Assembly (NCBI GenBank): GCA_029783825.1
Contig: JAREIK010018581.1
Span: 360,001-424,000 of the forward strand
DNA from: Sapria himalayana
Taxonomy: Eukaryota > Streptophyta > Magnoliopsida > Malpighiales > Rafflesiaceae
Length of the DNA: 64,000 bases
Direction: 5' to 3'
Part shown: positions 44,987 through 56,224 of the stretch, one piece after another
Numbering within the stretch: position 1 is the first letter of the stretch
How the letters are laid out: each line of letters starts with the position of its first letter
Notes under the pieces: generated by a model
The model's input: only the letters and a program-made list of their open reading frames with translations
Told to the model about the DNA's origin: nothing
Database searches by the model: none
Made by a program: the position numbers and the translations under genes

Positions 44987-45285
44987 TTTTTTTTATTTTT
45001 TTATATTTTTTTATATTTTTTTATATTTTTTTATTTTTTTTATTTTTTTATATTTTTTTATATTTTTTTATATTTTTTTATATTTTTTTATATTTTTTTA
45101 TATTTTTTTATATTTTTTTATATTTTTTATATTTTTTATATTTTTTATATTTTTTATTTTTTTATATTTTTTTTATTTTTTTATATTTTTTATTTTTTAT
45201 ATTTTTTATTTTTTTATTTTTTTATTTTTTATTTTTTTATTTTTTTATTTTTTTATTTTTTTAATTTTTTTTTATTTTTTTATTC
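44805..45285. repeat. ~480-bp (T7-8 A) tandem array
   Basis: Nearly pure T with an A (or ATA) every 7-9 bases, so one strand is essentially T and A only. Early units are T8A; later ones become T7ATA, then T6ATA. The long Phe/Ile/Tyr open frames on the plus strand are artefacts of this tract. Confidence 0.98.
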
Positions 45286-45539
45286 AACCAAAAAAATTCT
45301 CCTTGGCGCTTCCATGCATGTCACACCAAAATTGTGACAAATAACTGAATAAGGAGCAAAAACTAAAACTCGTATTATTTAAAATTTTTCCAAAAAACAT
45401 GAATTTATTCCCCTAAAAATTAAATGAACATTTTGAATCGATGCACTAAAAAAAAATGTAAATATTTTAGGTTTTGGTGTTTTTTTTTTTTATTTTTAAA
45501 ATTTGGAAATGTACTCATTAAATAAAGCATATTAAAATA

Positions 45540-45960
45540 TGCTGTATCATGTATTTCAGCATTTGACACTGCAGCCGGCACCCCCCCGCGAAGAAAGAAC
45601 TCTAGGAGATTATTGGGAGGAAGTGGGTCTCGTTTTCTCGGTCACTCAGGTAAACGTCACCGAAAAATGAAGAGCGACCCCACGGGCGGCGACCCATCAG
45701 TTTCGAGGTCGGCCAGCTGACTCAGGCACACGTATTTTTCCAGGAAAAAAAAAAAAAAGCAGATTGATTGGAATCATGGAACCCATAATGGTACGACGCG
45801 CTCATCTCCGAGCTTTTCCAGTCTCCCACGCCACCACCCTCGACCCCTCGAGTCTCAGCCGGGCAGTTAGGAACGAAAAAGACAGCACGTGGTCGGCATC
45901 GGTTGGTCCTGTTTTGGACCTTTTGGTGGAAAAGCTGCGGGGAAGATGAAGTGAACCTCA
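45540..45960. other. GC-richer island, possible relict gene or promoter DNA
   Basis: About 420 bp of balanced composition between simple repeats, with short open frames on both strands (plus 45764-45949, minus 45722-45961) that overlap and show no recognised domain. ACGT-core motifs (AGCACGTGG near 45887; AAACGTCACC near 45653) are of the kind seen in plant promoters. No TE signature. Function unknown. Confidence 0.35.
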
Positions 45961-46109
45961 ATAATTTTCAAGACTTTTTTTTTTTACTTTTTTTTTTTCT
46001 ATTTTTATTATGCTACTTTTTAGTGACGCTATATAGTCTCCCTCAATATTTTTAGTGACGCGTATATATATGCTATATATTAATATCGTTTTAATTAAAT
46101 ATTCACACG

Positions 46110-46146
46110 TCGTTTTGAAGAGAAAAAACTCTTGCCACGTGTGAAA
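46110..46146. repeat. Short inverted repeat containing a G-box
   Basis: ATTCACACGT and ACGTGTGAAA form a hairpin-like pair about 17 nt apart. The right arm contains CACGTG at 46136-46141. It could be a chance G-box or the core of a small inverted-repeat element. Confidence 0.45.
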
Positions 46147-46312
46147 TATTTCGACAAAATATGCATCGTGTCATATAACATTTCTTTTTGGTAACTTTTT
46201 TTTTTAAAAAAAAAAAAAAAAGAAGTTGCATTACTTAGGGATAAAGGTAGCAGCAACTCAAACCGGAATCTAATATTCTCTGATAAAAGTAGCTGGGATG
46301 AGGATGAGGATA

Positions 46313-46326
46313 GGGGGGGGGGGGGG
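46313..46326. repeat. G14 homopolymer
   Basis: Fourteen consecutive G residues, unusual in this AT-rich sequence. Confidence 0.9.
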
Positions 46327-46611
46327 CCTTCAATTCTTTAAAGCTGCAACTATCACTGCAGTATTCTTTGGGTCCATCTTGCATGGGATGAGAGAGAAAG
46401 AGAGCCGACAGCCCACCAAGGACTTGTATTCTGAAACCGAATGATAAATTCCATAAAATACAGAGATTTATACTTATTTATTTCTTAAATTCGAAAACCA
46501 TGTTTCGAATTTGAAACCATGGTTTTATGAAAACGAAAAACCATGATTTTGAAATTGATTTTCATTTTTTTTTTGAAAATTGGTATTGTTCTTTATTATT
46601 TCAATATATTT

Positions 46612-46623
46612 ACATACATACAT

Positions 46624-46662
<39 letters not shown>

Positions 46663-46934
46663 GGGGTTGGACATTTGGACCATGTTTTATTTGAATTTCA
46701 AAATCATAAAATAATGGGAATGATGATTGATTAATTAATTAAACGATGGAAGTAAATAAATTTAACTTAAAAATAAGAAAATTTTCAAGTACAAATATGT
46801 AAACTTGATATTTTTTAAGTGACATGGTCGATTCATTGGATTTACAACTCAAAATAAAAAAATGTGATGGAATTACTATTTCTAAAATTGAAGATGAAAT
46901 TTTGTCCTTAGCTTTCAGATCTTTTATAATTATC

Positions 46935-46972
<38 letters not shown>

Positions 46973-47228
46973 ATATATATATATATATATGTATGTATAT
47001 TTATACATCTATATATATAAATGTATAAATATAAATCTATATAGGTTTATATATATGTATGTATGTGTGTTTGTTTTTTATTATTCATTTATTTATATAT
47101 TTATATATACTTATATTCATTTATAAATGTACCCATATATCTATATATCTATTAGATATATTAACCTATATATATTTATATTTATACATTAATATAGATA
47201 AATAATATACATACATACATACATACAA

Positions 47229-47293
<65 letters not shown>

Positions 47294-47640
47294 TATATAT
47301 ATATATGTATATATCTATATATTGATATAAAAGTGTATAATTATATAAACCTATATAGATTTAAATATTAAGGTTTATAAATAGATATAGATTTAAATAT
47401 ATAGGTGTACATATAATACATATTTACATTTATAAAACTATATATATATGTATGTGTGTGTGTGTGTGTGTGTGTGTTTGTGGGTAGTAATTATATACAT
47501 TTATGGTTCATATATATTAAGCATATACATATATATTTACGCACGCGCACGCACACACACACACACACACACACATAGGTATATATATTAAGTAGACACA
47601 CAGATACACACACATAAACACAGACACACAAACACAAAAG
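46612..47640. repeat. 1-kb compound microsatellite (TG/TA/CA/ACAT)
   Basis: It includes a GT run (46625-46661), TA runs (46938-47000), TACA repeats (47209-47226), a ~48-bp AC run (47243-47290), a TG run (47455-47477) and a CA run (47548-47576). Alternating purine-pyrimidine DNA of this kind can adopt Z-form or cruciform structures. Open frames here are spurious. Confidence 0.95.
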
Positions 47641-48885
47641 TTGAAATAAAAAAAAATGAATCCAATTTTGTAAAAAAGAAAATGGAAAACCGTAATTTTG
47701 AATTTGAAAACCTAATTTTCAAATTCTAAAATCAATTCTCATTTTAAAATTTTGTGGTTTTTGCAAAATACTTATAATATTTTTTCCAAACATTCTATAG
47801 GCTATAATCAGAAAATATTATTTTTCTGATTTTGAAAATATAAAAATAAATACTTTGTATTGAGTATTTTTATTTTTAATAAAAAATTTTAATTTGAGGA
47901 CTAAATCATAAATATATTTATATTTGAGCCCCAAAACATAACTGTTCCAAAATTAAACATTCATAGCCAAACTATTAGGTTGTCAAATAATGAAGTCTTC
48001 ATCTCAAATTTGTTTGGTAAAATGGGAGCAACTAAAAAAAGTAAGAATCATGTTGAAATTAATTCTCATACCTACAAATAGATTAATTACTTTTTTATCA
48101 CGATCAAAACGTTTAGAGTTTTAACCTTTGAATCTTTACCACAGTTGAAAAAACACATATTTTTGATTTTTCCAAAATATATTGTCTTTTTAAATTAAAT
48201 TATGTTTTTAATTTCAATTTAAACATGATGAAATATCAATTTCAACCCAAAATAAATCTAAATTGTGTTTTTAAAATTTTTGAAAACAAAAAATAAAAAT
48301 AAATTTACCCAAATAATTTACTCATATAATTTACATTTTCGAAAAACAAATCCACAAAATATATTTCTAATCCAAAAATACATACACTTTAATTCTCAGA
48401 TAACTATCCATAATATATTGAGAATTAAACACACAAAAATCAAAATCTTATTATGCCAACTCTTGGTAGAATAAACAAATAATTATAATTAAAATACCAT
48501 ACAAATAATTAAAGATAAAAGTCCAAAAAAAAAACAACATTTCGTAATTTAAAGTAGAAATAATAAATTATATTTAGAGATCAACAGGCACGTGCTAGTG
48601 TAAATAAGCCATGATATTTGAAATCTCACGATTTTCTCTTATTATTTTGCACTCCATTATAACTTTCCACCAATCCAAAATTTTTATTTAATTTTGATCC
48701 AACTTTATTTCTTTAATCAAATTCCATAAAAATCTTATTTCATTGAAATCCTTGCATAAGGCTCAAATTCACTATCATCACATCATGAAAATAATAAAAA
48801 ATAAACATAAATTATTTGTATTTTCAATGCCAAACACACATTCAAAGACTCAAATATGAGTCATGCTTGATTTTCTCCCATACAA
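47641..48885. other. AT-rich DNA, no gene seen
   Basis: Very AT-rich, rich in TTTTCAAAA-type words, with no recognisable coding or TE end. Confidence 0.4.
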
Positions 48886-48889
48886 CACA

Positions 48890-49650
48890 TTGATTGATGT
48901 CTTTTACTTCACAACAGATATGGGAGTATGGTTCTTCAGGTAGCTGTTGTGAAAATATCTTCTTTCTAAATCTTTGGCTCCAAGCCTTCCCAATTTCTCA
49001 TGCACCTCACCTTCTTTATTAGTGTGTAATTTAGCCTGTCCTCTTTTATCATTCTATTGGGGTGTCTTTAAAACTATGTTCTAGCTCACAATTCCTTGCT
49101 CAACACGAAGTTGATCCATTATAAAATATTTAGCTATGTTATCCTGACACAAAACCTTTATCTTTTTTGTTGAAAAGGTTATCTACTAATTCCTTAAACT
49201 TTTTGAACTTTTAAAGTACCTCTAACTTATTCTGAATGAGATATGCTATCATAACTAGGGATGATTTTAGTCAAAAGCTTGTACAATGGTCTAGCTCTTG
49301 TCTCGAGTAATGACTTTTGCTCCATTATTCATTTACGTGATTTGTCAACAGAAGTGAAAATTAAGCTTACAATTGTCATCACACCAACTGATATAATATT
49401 TTTGTTGATGACTAGTACATGCATTACACCGATGAGCTTCTTCATAGTTTTATCATACATTCACATCCCTAGTTTTCCATGATCTACAATATTAACAATA
49501 TTATCATTTCTCACATACACCTTTCCACCATCATGGTCTTCATACTCACAGAACATTTTTAGATGTGGAGACATGTGATATGAGGTTCTAAATTCAATGA
49601 ACCATGTGTCCTATAAGTATGAGTGACATATGCTGCAAAATGGACGTGTC
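48890..49650 (-). pseudogene. Ty1/copia protease-integrase fragment
   Basis: The minus strand reads HMSPHLKMFCEYEDHDGGKV, then YVRNDNIVNIVDHGKLGM, then TMKKLIGVMHVLVINKNIIS. This matches the copia protease region after DSGASxHM (F..YxxxDGGxVxMGND..V.GxGxVxIKMxDG..xxLxxVxHVPxLKxNLISxG). Sequence to the left (KFKEFVDNLFNKKDKGF) resembles integrase. An hAT element interrupts it at 49659. Confidence 0.7.
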
Positions 49651-50652
49651 CACTAGACTAGGGGTGTCAAACAAACCATGACATGTCGGTATGACCCATT
49701 GTTTAGGTGGCCTAATCAGGTCATTGTAGCGTGCCTTGCCCGGCATGGCACGACTTGTGTTTTGCCTGGCTCAACAAGGCCTGACTAGCATGAGTCTGTG
49801 CAAAATTGGGCTAGATCATGTAGTTTTTTTATTTTATGTAAATCAAAAATTTGCAATGCAAAAATAAAAATAAAAAATAATTCAATCATATCTCACATTC
49901 GATATTCATATGAAATGAAAAAATATCCATCATGACATCATCCAAATAAAAACAATGATAAACAAAAATAACAATAATATAAATAAAATAACAAACAAAA
50001 ATCAATCATCCAAAAATAAAATAATAATCATAAATTCCAATGCCAATCAGTATATGTATACAAATCATCATCAACATCATCATCACGTAAGCATCCAATA
50101 GTATCACTAGTAGTGGCCTCAACATCCTCCAAGTCCCATGAGTAATCATCTATTAGCAATTTATGCGCTCTCGTTCCAGCCATATCCTACATACTCAATA
50201 TCGAATCCTTTTAATCCTTTTTGCATGCAAGTGTCTCAATGATATTGGTCATGGTCTTTATCTCCTATCTGTAATGATATTGACTGTAATAGAAATAGTA
50301 GACTACGATGTTATGCTCGATACTAGAAGAGTTAGTAGATCCTATGCCATCTTAGATAGCATTGGATAGGTGGACTCATATGATTTTCACCATTATAAAA
50401 TATTAATATTCTTGTTATTATTATATGAAAGGATTGAGTAGTAATCAATATATAATTATCACGATAGATTGCTCCTACTCGACAAACCACCTCATCATTC
50501 CTCCCTTGCTAATTGAATGAAGATGTCACCATCTCTAAATATAGTGTCCATGCTTGTACTTTGAGCCTAGCTATAACTACTAGCATGCCTAGTGTCATAG
50601 TATAAAAATAACTCATTCAAATTTTCATTAATGTACCCTTCATGTTGTGTTC

Positions 50653-50901
50653 CTAGTTCATGCATGTGGATATATATGTCAGAATGTTCTGAAGCTCTCC
50701 CACCTTAACCATAGGATCCATGCAGGAAGCAAGGAAATAAAAAGAGGAAAACGTGAACCAATATTTTAAGTATTTGGTTTTTATCTCAATAGACATGATA
50801 CTAAATGTAGGGTCATCTCTAAACTTAATAAATATGCCACTAATATTACATATGCACCTGAGTACAATGTAAGTAGTGAGAGGGTACATATACAAATACA
50901 T
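50653..50901 (-). pseudogene. hAT transposase fragment truncated by copia LTR
   Basis: The minus-strand frame includes CNISGIFIKFRDDPTFSIMS and LASCMDPMVKVGELQNILTY, parallel to 41276-41560. Its N-terminal side is cut by the copia LTR at 50903 and continues beyond the element at 56220. Confidence 0.8.
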
Positions 50902-50902
50902 C
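50898..50902. repeat. Copia target-site duplication, left copy
   Basis: ACATC, identical to 56220-56224, the 5-bp duplication typical of LTR retrotransposons. Confidence 0.9.
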
Positions 50903-51485
50903 TGCTGTATATGTAATTTATTCTTTGATAATCTATTTGTATAACCATATATTTTTATTTCTGTTTAAATAGTTTCATGTAAGTGCAGGAATTGATATAT
51001 TAAGAGACTGGGGATGCAACAGTAGCACAATAACAGAGGTCCCACTATTCGGTCAGTGGGCCAAAATTTTTGGAGTAAAACCTGACCCGTTTCATGATCT
51101 GACCCACTCCGATTAAATGAACCGAGAGATTTTTTTTATTATAAAATGTTTGTAATTTTAATTTCGGGCGACTATTTTTTGGACCCGGGGAACTATTCAT
51201 CATCTCTCTCTCTCTTCTCTATGCATAATTTAACACAACTACTTTGTGTGCTGCATACTGTAAGACTGTTTTGGTTGCTTTAATTTGTAATACATAAGCA
51301 TTTTCTGGTGGATGTCGCTAGTCATACTGAGCGACAAGCGAACCACATTATTTTCGGAGTTTATTTCTCGTTTTTTGATTCTATCGTGGTTGGCTATTGG
51401 ATTGGATATATATATTTCTTGTTTTCTTTGTTTTTGTTGTTTTTATATCTTAATATCACTATTGTGGAAGCGTAATTGTCCAACA
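50903..51485 (+). repeat. Copia 5' LTR
   Basis: A 583-bp repeat from TGCTGTATATG to CCAACA (TG..CA ends), matching 55612-56219 with substitutions and small indels throughout. It holds the element's promoter and polyadenylation signals. Divergence between the two LTRs, on the order of 10% by eye, indicates an old insertion. Confidence 0.92.
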
Positions 51486-51487
51486 AT

Positions 51488-51499
51488 TGGTATCAAAGA
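51488..51499 (+). other. Primer binding site
   Basis: TGGTATCAAAGA, two bases after the 5' LTR, complementary apart from small mismatches to the initiator tRNA-Met 3' end (TGGTATCAGAGC), the usual plant copia primer. Confidence 0.85.
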
Positions 51500-51574
51500 A
51501 AGGTTTTAGAAATTTTTCAAGAAATTGTGCTATTAGGGTTTGTGATTTTTTTATACAAGTGATATTTTGTTGAA

Positions 51575-52315
51575 ATGGCTGGAACCTTAAACACCACGAT
51601 CGAGAAATTCAATGACAGAAATGGGTTTAGTATGTGGCAGATTAAAATGCGAGTGCATTGGAAAAATTTTGATATTTGGAGTCCTCTGGTTCAAGGCTTC
51701 AGTCCACACATTGCTGCTGCTCTTGGAATAACTGAGGCTAAGGCTTGGAGACGTGAAGAAAAAGCACACTCCACCATTCTGTTGAGCTTGTCAGATGAAC
51801 TCATTGCTGAGGTAGCAGATGAGAAATCTGCCGCATAACTGTGGCTCAAGTTTGAGTCACTATATATGACTAAATCATTGACAAACAAGCTTCTGTTAAA
51901 GAGAAGACTGTTCACACTGAGGATGCAAGAGGGAACCCCTTTGAAGAAGCATATGGATGAGTTAAACAGCATCCTAATAGACCTTAAACGTGTGAATGCT
52001 AAGGTGGAAGATAAGGATGCTGCACTTCTACTTTTAGTTTTTCTCCCTCCTTCCTATGAAAATTTTGTTGAATCTCTCATTGTGGGAAAGGAGGAGATTA
52101 CACTAGAGGATGTTCGGGTTGTCCTACACTCTAGAGAGATTAGGCAAAAGGCTACGGTTAAAAGACTTGAACAACATCTTGCTGGATTGGTGGTGACAAA
52201 CAGAAAGCCACAACCTATTACATTCAAGAAGAAGGGAAATAAGCTTCAGAAGAGGTCAAATGAGGGTGACATTTGTCACAACTATAAATAGAAAGGGCAT
52301 TGGAAAACCGAATGC
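51575..52315 (+). pseudogene. Copia gag
   Basis: Encodes the retrotransposon nucleocapsid. The first frame starts MAGTLNTTIEKFNDRNGFS and runs to a premature TAA at 51836, in the middle of the otherwise continuous SAA-LWLKFESLYMTKSL reading. The second part (51866-52291) contains the UBN2-type region KKHMDELNSILIDLKRVNAK. The zinc knuckle (52274-52315) reads CHNYK-stop-KGHWKTEC: the second Cys is replaced by Tyr and a stop lies inside the knuckle. Two nonsense changes and the lost zinc ligand make it non-functional. Confidence 0.9.
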
Positions 52316-55300
52316 CCGAAGAAGAGAGCAAGGCTGGAACAGCAAGGTCAACCTAACCCCCCACCTGCTGCTGCTGTGACCTTTGATGATCTGGAAGATG
52401 GAAAAGACATTGTGCTGGTAACCTCCACAATGATTACAAGATCAGTTTCTTGGATCCTAGATACCGGTGCTTCCTTCCATATAAGCACTCACTTGGAGTG
52501 ATTTAGAAAAATATGACATGAAGGAAGCTGGCCATGTTGTGGTGGGGAACAGTCAACCATGTAAGGTGGTTAGAATTGGCATAGTCAGACTGAGAACTTG
52601 GGATGACCGAATAGTCTTACTTTCAAATATGAGATATGTCCCTAAGAAGACAATGAATCTCATTTCTCTTGGTGTTCTGGATGATTAGAGATATTCATTT
52701 AGTAGTGGAGAGGGAATACTGAATGTTTACCGAGGAGATAATATTGTATTGAAGGGATTGAAGACATGAATGCTATACACACCAATAGGTTCCACAGTGA
52801 TAGGAGCTATTACTGTCACATCCAGAAAGCCAACATCTGAAGACAAAGCTGAACTTACTAGACTATGGCATATACGCTCACACATATGGGAGAGAATGGT
52901 ATGAAAATTCTCTCAGATCTTAATTTTCTTGTTGATCATAGAGTCAATAAATTAAATTTCTGTGATCATATGTTTTTGGTAAGAAACATAGAACTAAGTT
53001 CGGTAAAGCCATACACTGTACAAACAGTAACTTGGATTATATCCATGCTGACTGTTGGTGGCCTTCTAGAGTCACATCTCTTAGGTGTGCTCGATTTTAT
53101 TTCTATTTAGTTGATGATTACCCCAGGATGTATTGGTTATTCATGATGAAACATAAATCTAAAACTTTTATAAAGTTTAAGTAGTGGGTTAGTTTAGTGG
53201 AAAACGAAACACAAAAGAAGGTTAAACTGTTACAAACAAATAATGGTCTAGAATTTTATTCGTCTGAATTTGAGGAATTCTGTAAGGACAAAGGTATCGC
53301 GAGACACAAAACTATTAGGGATACTTCTCAGTAGAATGATATTGATGAAAGAATAAACCAAACTCTTATGGAGAGAACTTGATATATGCTCTCTCAATCA
53401 GACTTAGGCAAGGAGTTTTGGGCTGAAGCTGTTAATAGTGGAATTAATTTTAAAATTTTATTCGAGGTGTGGACTGGTAAACCTACAAATTATTCTAACC
53501 TTAAAGTGTTCGGGTGTGTTGCCTACTATTATGTAAATGATGGTAAGCTTGAACCACGAGCAAGAAAAGGAGTTTTTGTAGGATATGGTGATGGAGTCAA
53601 GGGATTCCGTATCTGGTCACCATCTGAAAAGAGAGTGATTCTCTCTAGGAGTGTTACCTTTGATGAAAGTGTCATCTTAAGACAAATACCTTGTCCTGTC
53701 CAGTTACATGATGTTCCTCAAGCTGAACTTAAGGTGGAGCTAAAACCTGAATCTGTAGCTCCAGGAAGGATGCCTGTTGTCTCTAGACAAATAATAGCTA
53801 ATCATGAAAATGATATTAAGTCGTTTACTGAACTTGATCCTGAACCTGCACCTGAAGATTCTATTCCCTATTTCATTGCAAGGGATAGAAAAAGGAGGGT
53901 GAATGCACGTCCTCCTTTGAGATTCGGCTTTGATGAATTTGTAGGGTTTGCCTTACAAGTTGCCGAAGAGATTGATATTCCTGAACTATCTTCCTTCAGA
54001 AATGCTGTTAGATGTCTTGAATTTGAGTCATGGTTAGTTTCCATGAATGAAGAGATTGAATCTCTTCATAAGAATGGTACTTAGCTTATTGTACCTAAAC
54101 CAAAAGGGAGAAAGATAGTTTCTTGCAAATGGATTTTCAAGAAGAAAAATGATGCCTCTATAGCTGGTGGTGTAAAGTTTAAGGCACGTTTATTTGCAAG
54201 AGAGTTCAGTCAGAAAGAGGGTGTCGATTATAATAAGATATTTTCTCCTGTAGTTAGACATACCTTAATCAGGGTGCTTCTAGCATTAGTGACACATCAA
54301 AACCTTGAACTTGAGCAACTAGATGTTAAAACTTCATTTCTTCATGGAGAACTGGATGAAGAAATTTACATGAGCCAGCCTAAGGGTTTTGAGGTATCAA
54401 GTAAGGAAACCAATGTGTGCAAGCTTCTGAAGTCCCTTTATGGACTTAAGTAGTCTTCCTGTCAGTGGTACAAGAGATTTGACTATTTCATGACTAGTCA
54501 TGAATACAGTAGGTGTGACCATGAATGCTGTGTTTATTTTAAAAGGCACAAGGATGAGTCATATATCTACTTGCTATTGTATGTAGATAATATGCTTATT
54601 GCTACTAGAAATAAATCTGATATTCAAGAACTGAAAGATCTCCTCAGTTGTGAATTTGATATGAAAGATCTTGGAGGAGCAAAGTAAATTTTAGGTATGG
54701 AAATATTTAGAGATAGAATTAAAAGAAAGTTATTTTATTCACACAAATAATATATTCAGAAACTTCTATCTAGATTTGGAATGGCTTCTTGTAAGCCTCT
54801 GTCCACACCATTTGCTTCTAACCTCCATTTGGACATTAGAATGTTGTCTTCAATCTGAATCTGACAAGGAACAAATGTCAAAGGTTCCTTATTCAAGTGC
54901 TGTCGGGAGCCTCATGTATATTATGGCGTGCACCTGACCTGATATTGCTCATGCAGTAAGTGTAGTGAGTAGGTTTATGATAAACCATTGTCAAGAGCAC
55001 TAGAAAGTTGTTAAGATGATACTTAGGTACCTCAAGGAGAATTTTGATGTTGGTCTGATATTTGGAAATGAATTTGAACTCATGCTAGCAGGATATTCTG
55101 ATTCTGACTATGCAGGAAATGTTGACAGTAGATGGTCTATGACTAGTTATGTCTTCACTATATGTGGTTCTCTAGTTAACTGGAAGACCACACTGCAATC
55201 TTCTGTTACTTTATCTTATACTAAAGCATAGTATATGGCTCTGACTAAAGCTGCGAAGGAAGGGATATGACTGAAAGGTCTTCTCAATGACCTTACTCTT

Positions 55301-55545
55301 TATGAAGAGGTTGCAACAGTTTTCTGTGACAACCTCAGTGCCATCTGTTTAGCAAAAGACCAAGTGTACCATGATTGGACAAAGCACATTGATGTGTGAT
55401 ATCATTTCCTTCAATCTGAGAAAAGGGTACAAGTAAAGAAGATTGCTACTTCTGATAATCCAGCCGACATGTTTACCAAACATGTTACTCTGAATAAATT
55501 AAGACACTATCTTGACTTACTGAACATATCAAATCTGATGTAGTC
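52316..55545 (+). pseudogene. Copia pol (PR-IN-RT-RNase H)
   Basis: The domain order is typical of copia. Protease has SWILDTGASFHIS (DTG at 52460-52468). The GAG-pre-integrase region is at about 52860-53000. In the integrase, LQTNNGLEF replaces the usual RTDNGxEF, losing one of the D,D,E acids; the third acid is in DERINQTLMER. The integrase C-terminal region (LKVFGCVAYYYVNDGKLEPR) is at about 53495-53570. RT is at about 54090-54700 with LDVKTSFLHGELDEEIYM and LLLYVDNMLIA, so the catalytic YVDD reads YVDN (54580-54591). RNase H is at about 55080-55500 (DSDYAGNVDSRWS.., TKHIDV, PADMFTK). Stop codons occur at about 54084, 54450, 54685 and 55229, among others. Confidence 0.92.
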
Positions 55546-55597
55546 TTTTTGGACTAAGTGTTTATAGAGAGTGTCTCTCTATCTGTATGCAAAACAA

Positions 55598-55611
55598 ATT
55601 GAGGTGGAGAT
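55598..55611 (+). other. Polypurine tract
   Basis: TTGAGGTGGAGAT directly before the 3' LTR, the expected plus-strand priming site. Confidence 0.8.
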
Positions 55612-56219
55612 TGCTGTATATGTAATTTGTTTTTTGATAATCTATTTGTATAACCAAATATTTCTATTTCTGTTTTAATATTTTCATGTAAGTGGAGAAA
55701 AAATATTAAGAGACCGGGGATGCAGCAGTAACACAATAACGGAGGTCTCGCTGTCCGGTCAGTAGGCCGAAATTTTTGGAGCAGAACCTAACCCGTTTCA
55801 TGATCCGACCAATTTCATGATCCGACCCGCTCCGGTTAAATGAACCGAGAGATTTTTTTTTATTATAAAATGTTTGTAATTTTAATTTTGGGTGACTATT
55901 TTTTGGGCCCAGGGAACTGTTCATCATATCTCTCTCTTCTTTCTGCGTGATTTATTGTGACTGCTCTGTGCACTGCATACTGTAAGACTGTTTTGGTTGG
56001 TTTAATCTGTAACGCATATCCATTTTCTGGTGGATGTAGCTAGTCGTACTGAGCGACTAGAGAACCATGTTATTTACGGTGTTTATTTCTCGTTTTTGAT
56101 TCTGTCGTGGTTGGTTGATGGATTGGATATATATATATATATATATATTGCTTGTTTTTTATCGTTTCTATTGTTTCTGTATCTTAATATCACTACCATG
56201 GAAGTGCAATTGCCCAACA
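55612..56219 (+). repeat. Copia 3' LTR
   Basis: 608 bp, TGCTGTATATG..CCCAACA, partner of 50903-51485. It is 25 bp longer overall, partly from a 17-bp tandem duplication (TTTCATGATCCGACC repeated near 55796-55826) and a longer TA run near 56128-56148. Confidence 0.92.
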
Positions 56220-56224
56220 ACATC
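56220..56224. repeat. Copia target-site duplication, right copy
   Basis: ACATC, matching 50898-50902. Confidence 0.9.

Larger units (their letters stand above)
50903..56219 (+). mobile_element. Complete but dead Ty1/copia retrotransposon (Tork-like)
   Basis: 5317 bp with two LTRs, TSD ACATC, tRNA-Met-type primer site, gag, protease, integrase, RT, RNase H and a polypurine tract in standard copia order. The gag opening (IEKFNDRNGFSMWQIKM) resembles Tork-lineage elements. It inserted into the hAT element at 49659. Many in-frame stops and substituted catalytic residues show it is inactive. Confidence 0.95.

Noticed and set aside
44773..45337. Long Phe/Ile/Tyr-rich open frames (163 and 179 codons)
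   Set aside because: They are translations of the T8A tandem array; composition alone keeps them open.
45722..45961. Minus-strand 79-codon frame as a gene
   Set aside because: It overlaps an equally open plus-strand frame and has no domain; GC composition explains both.
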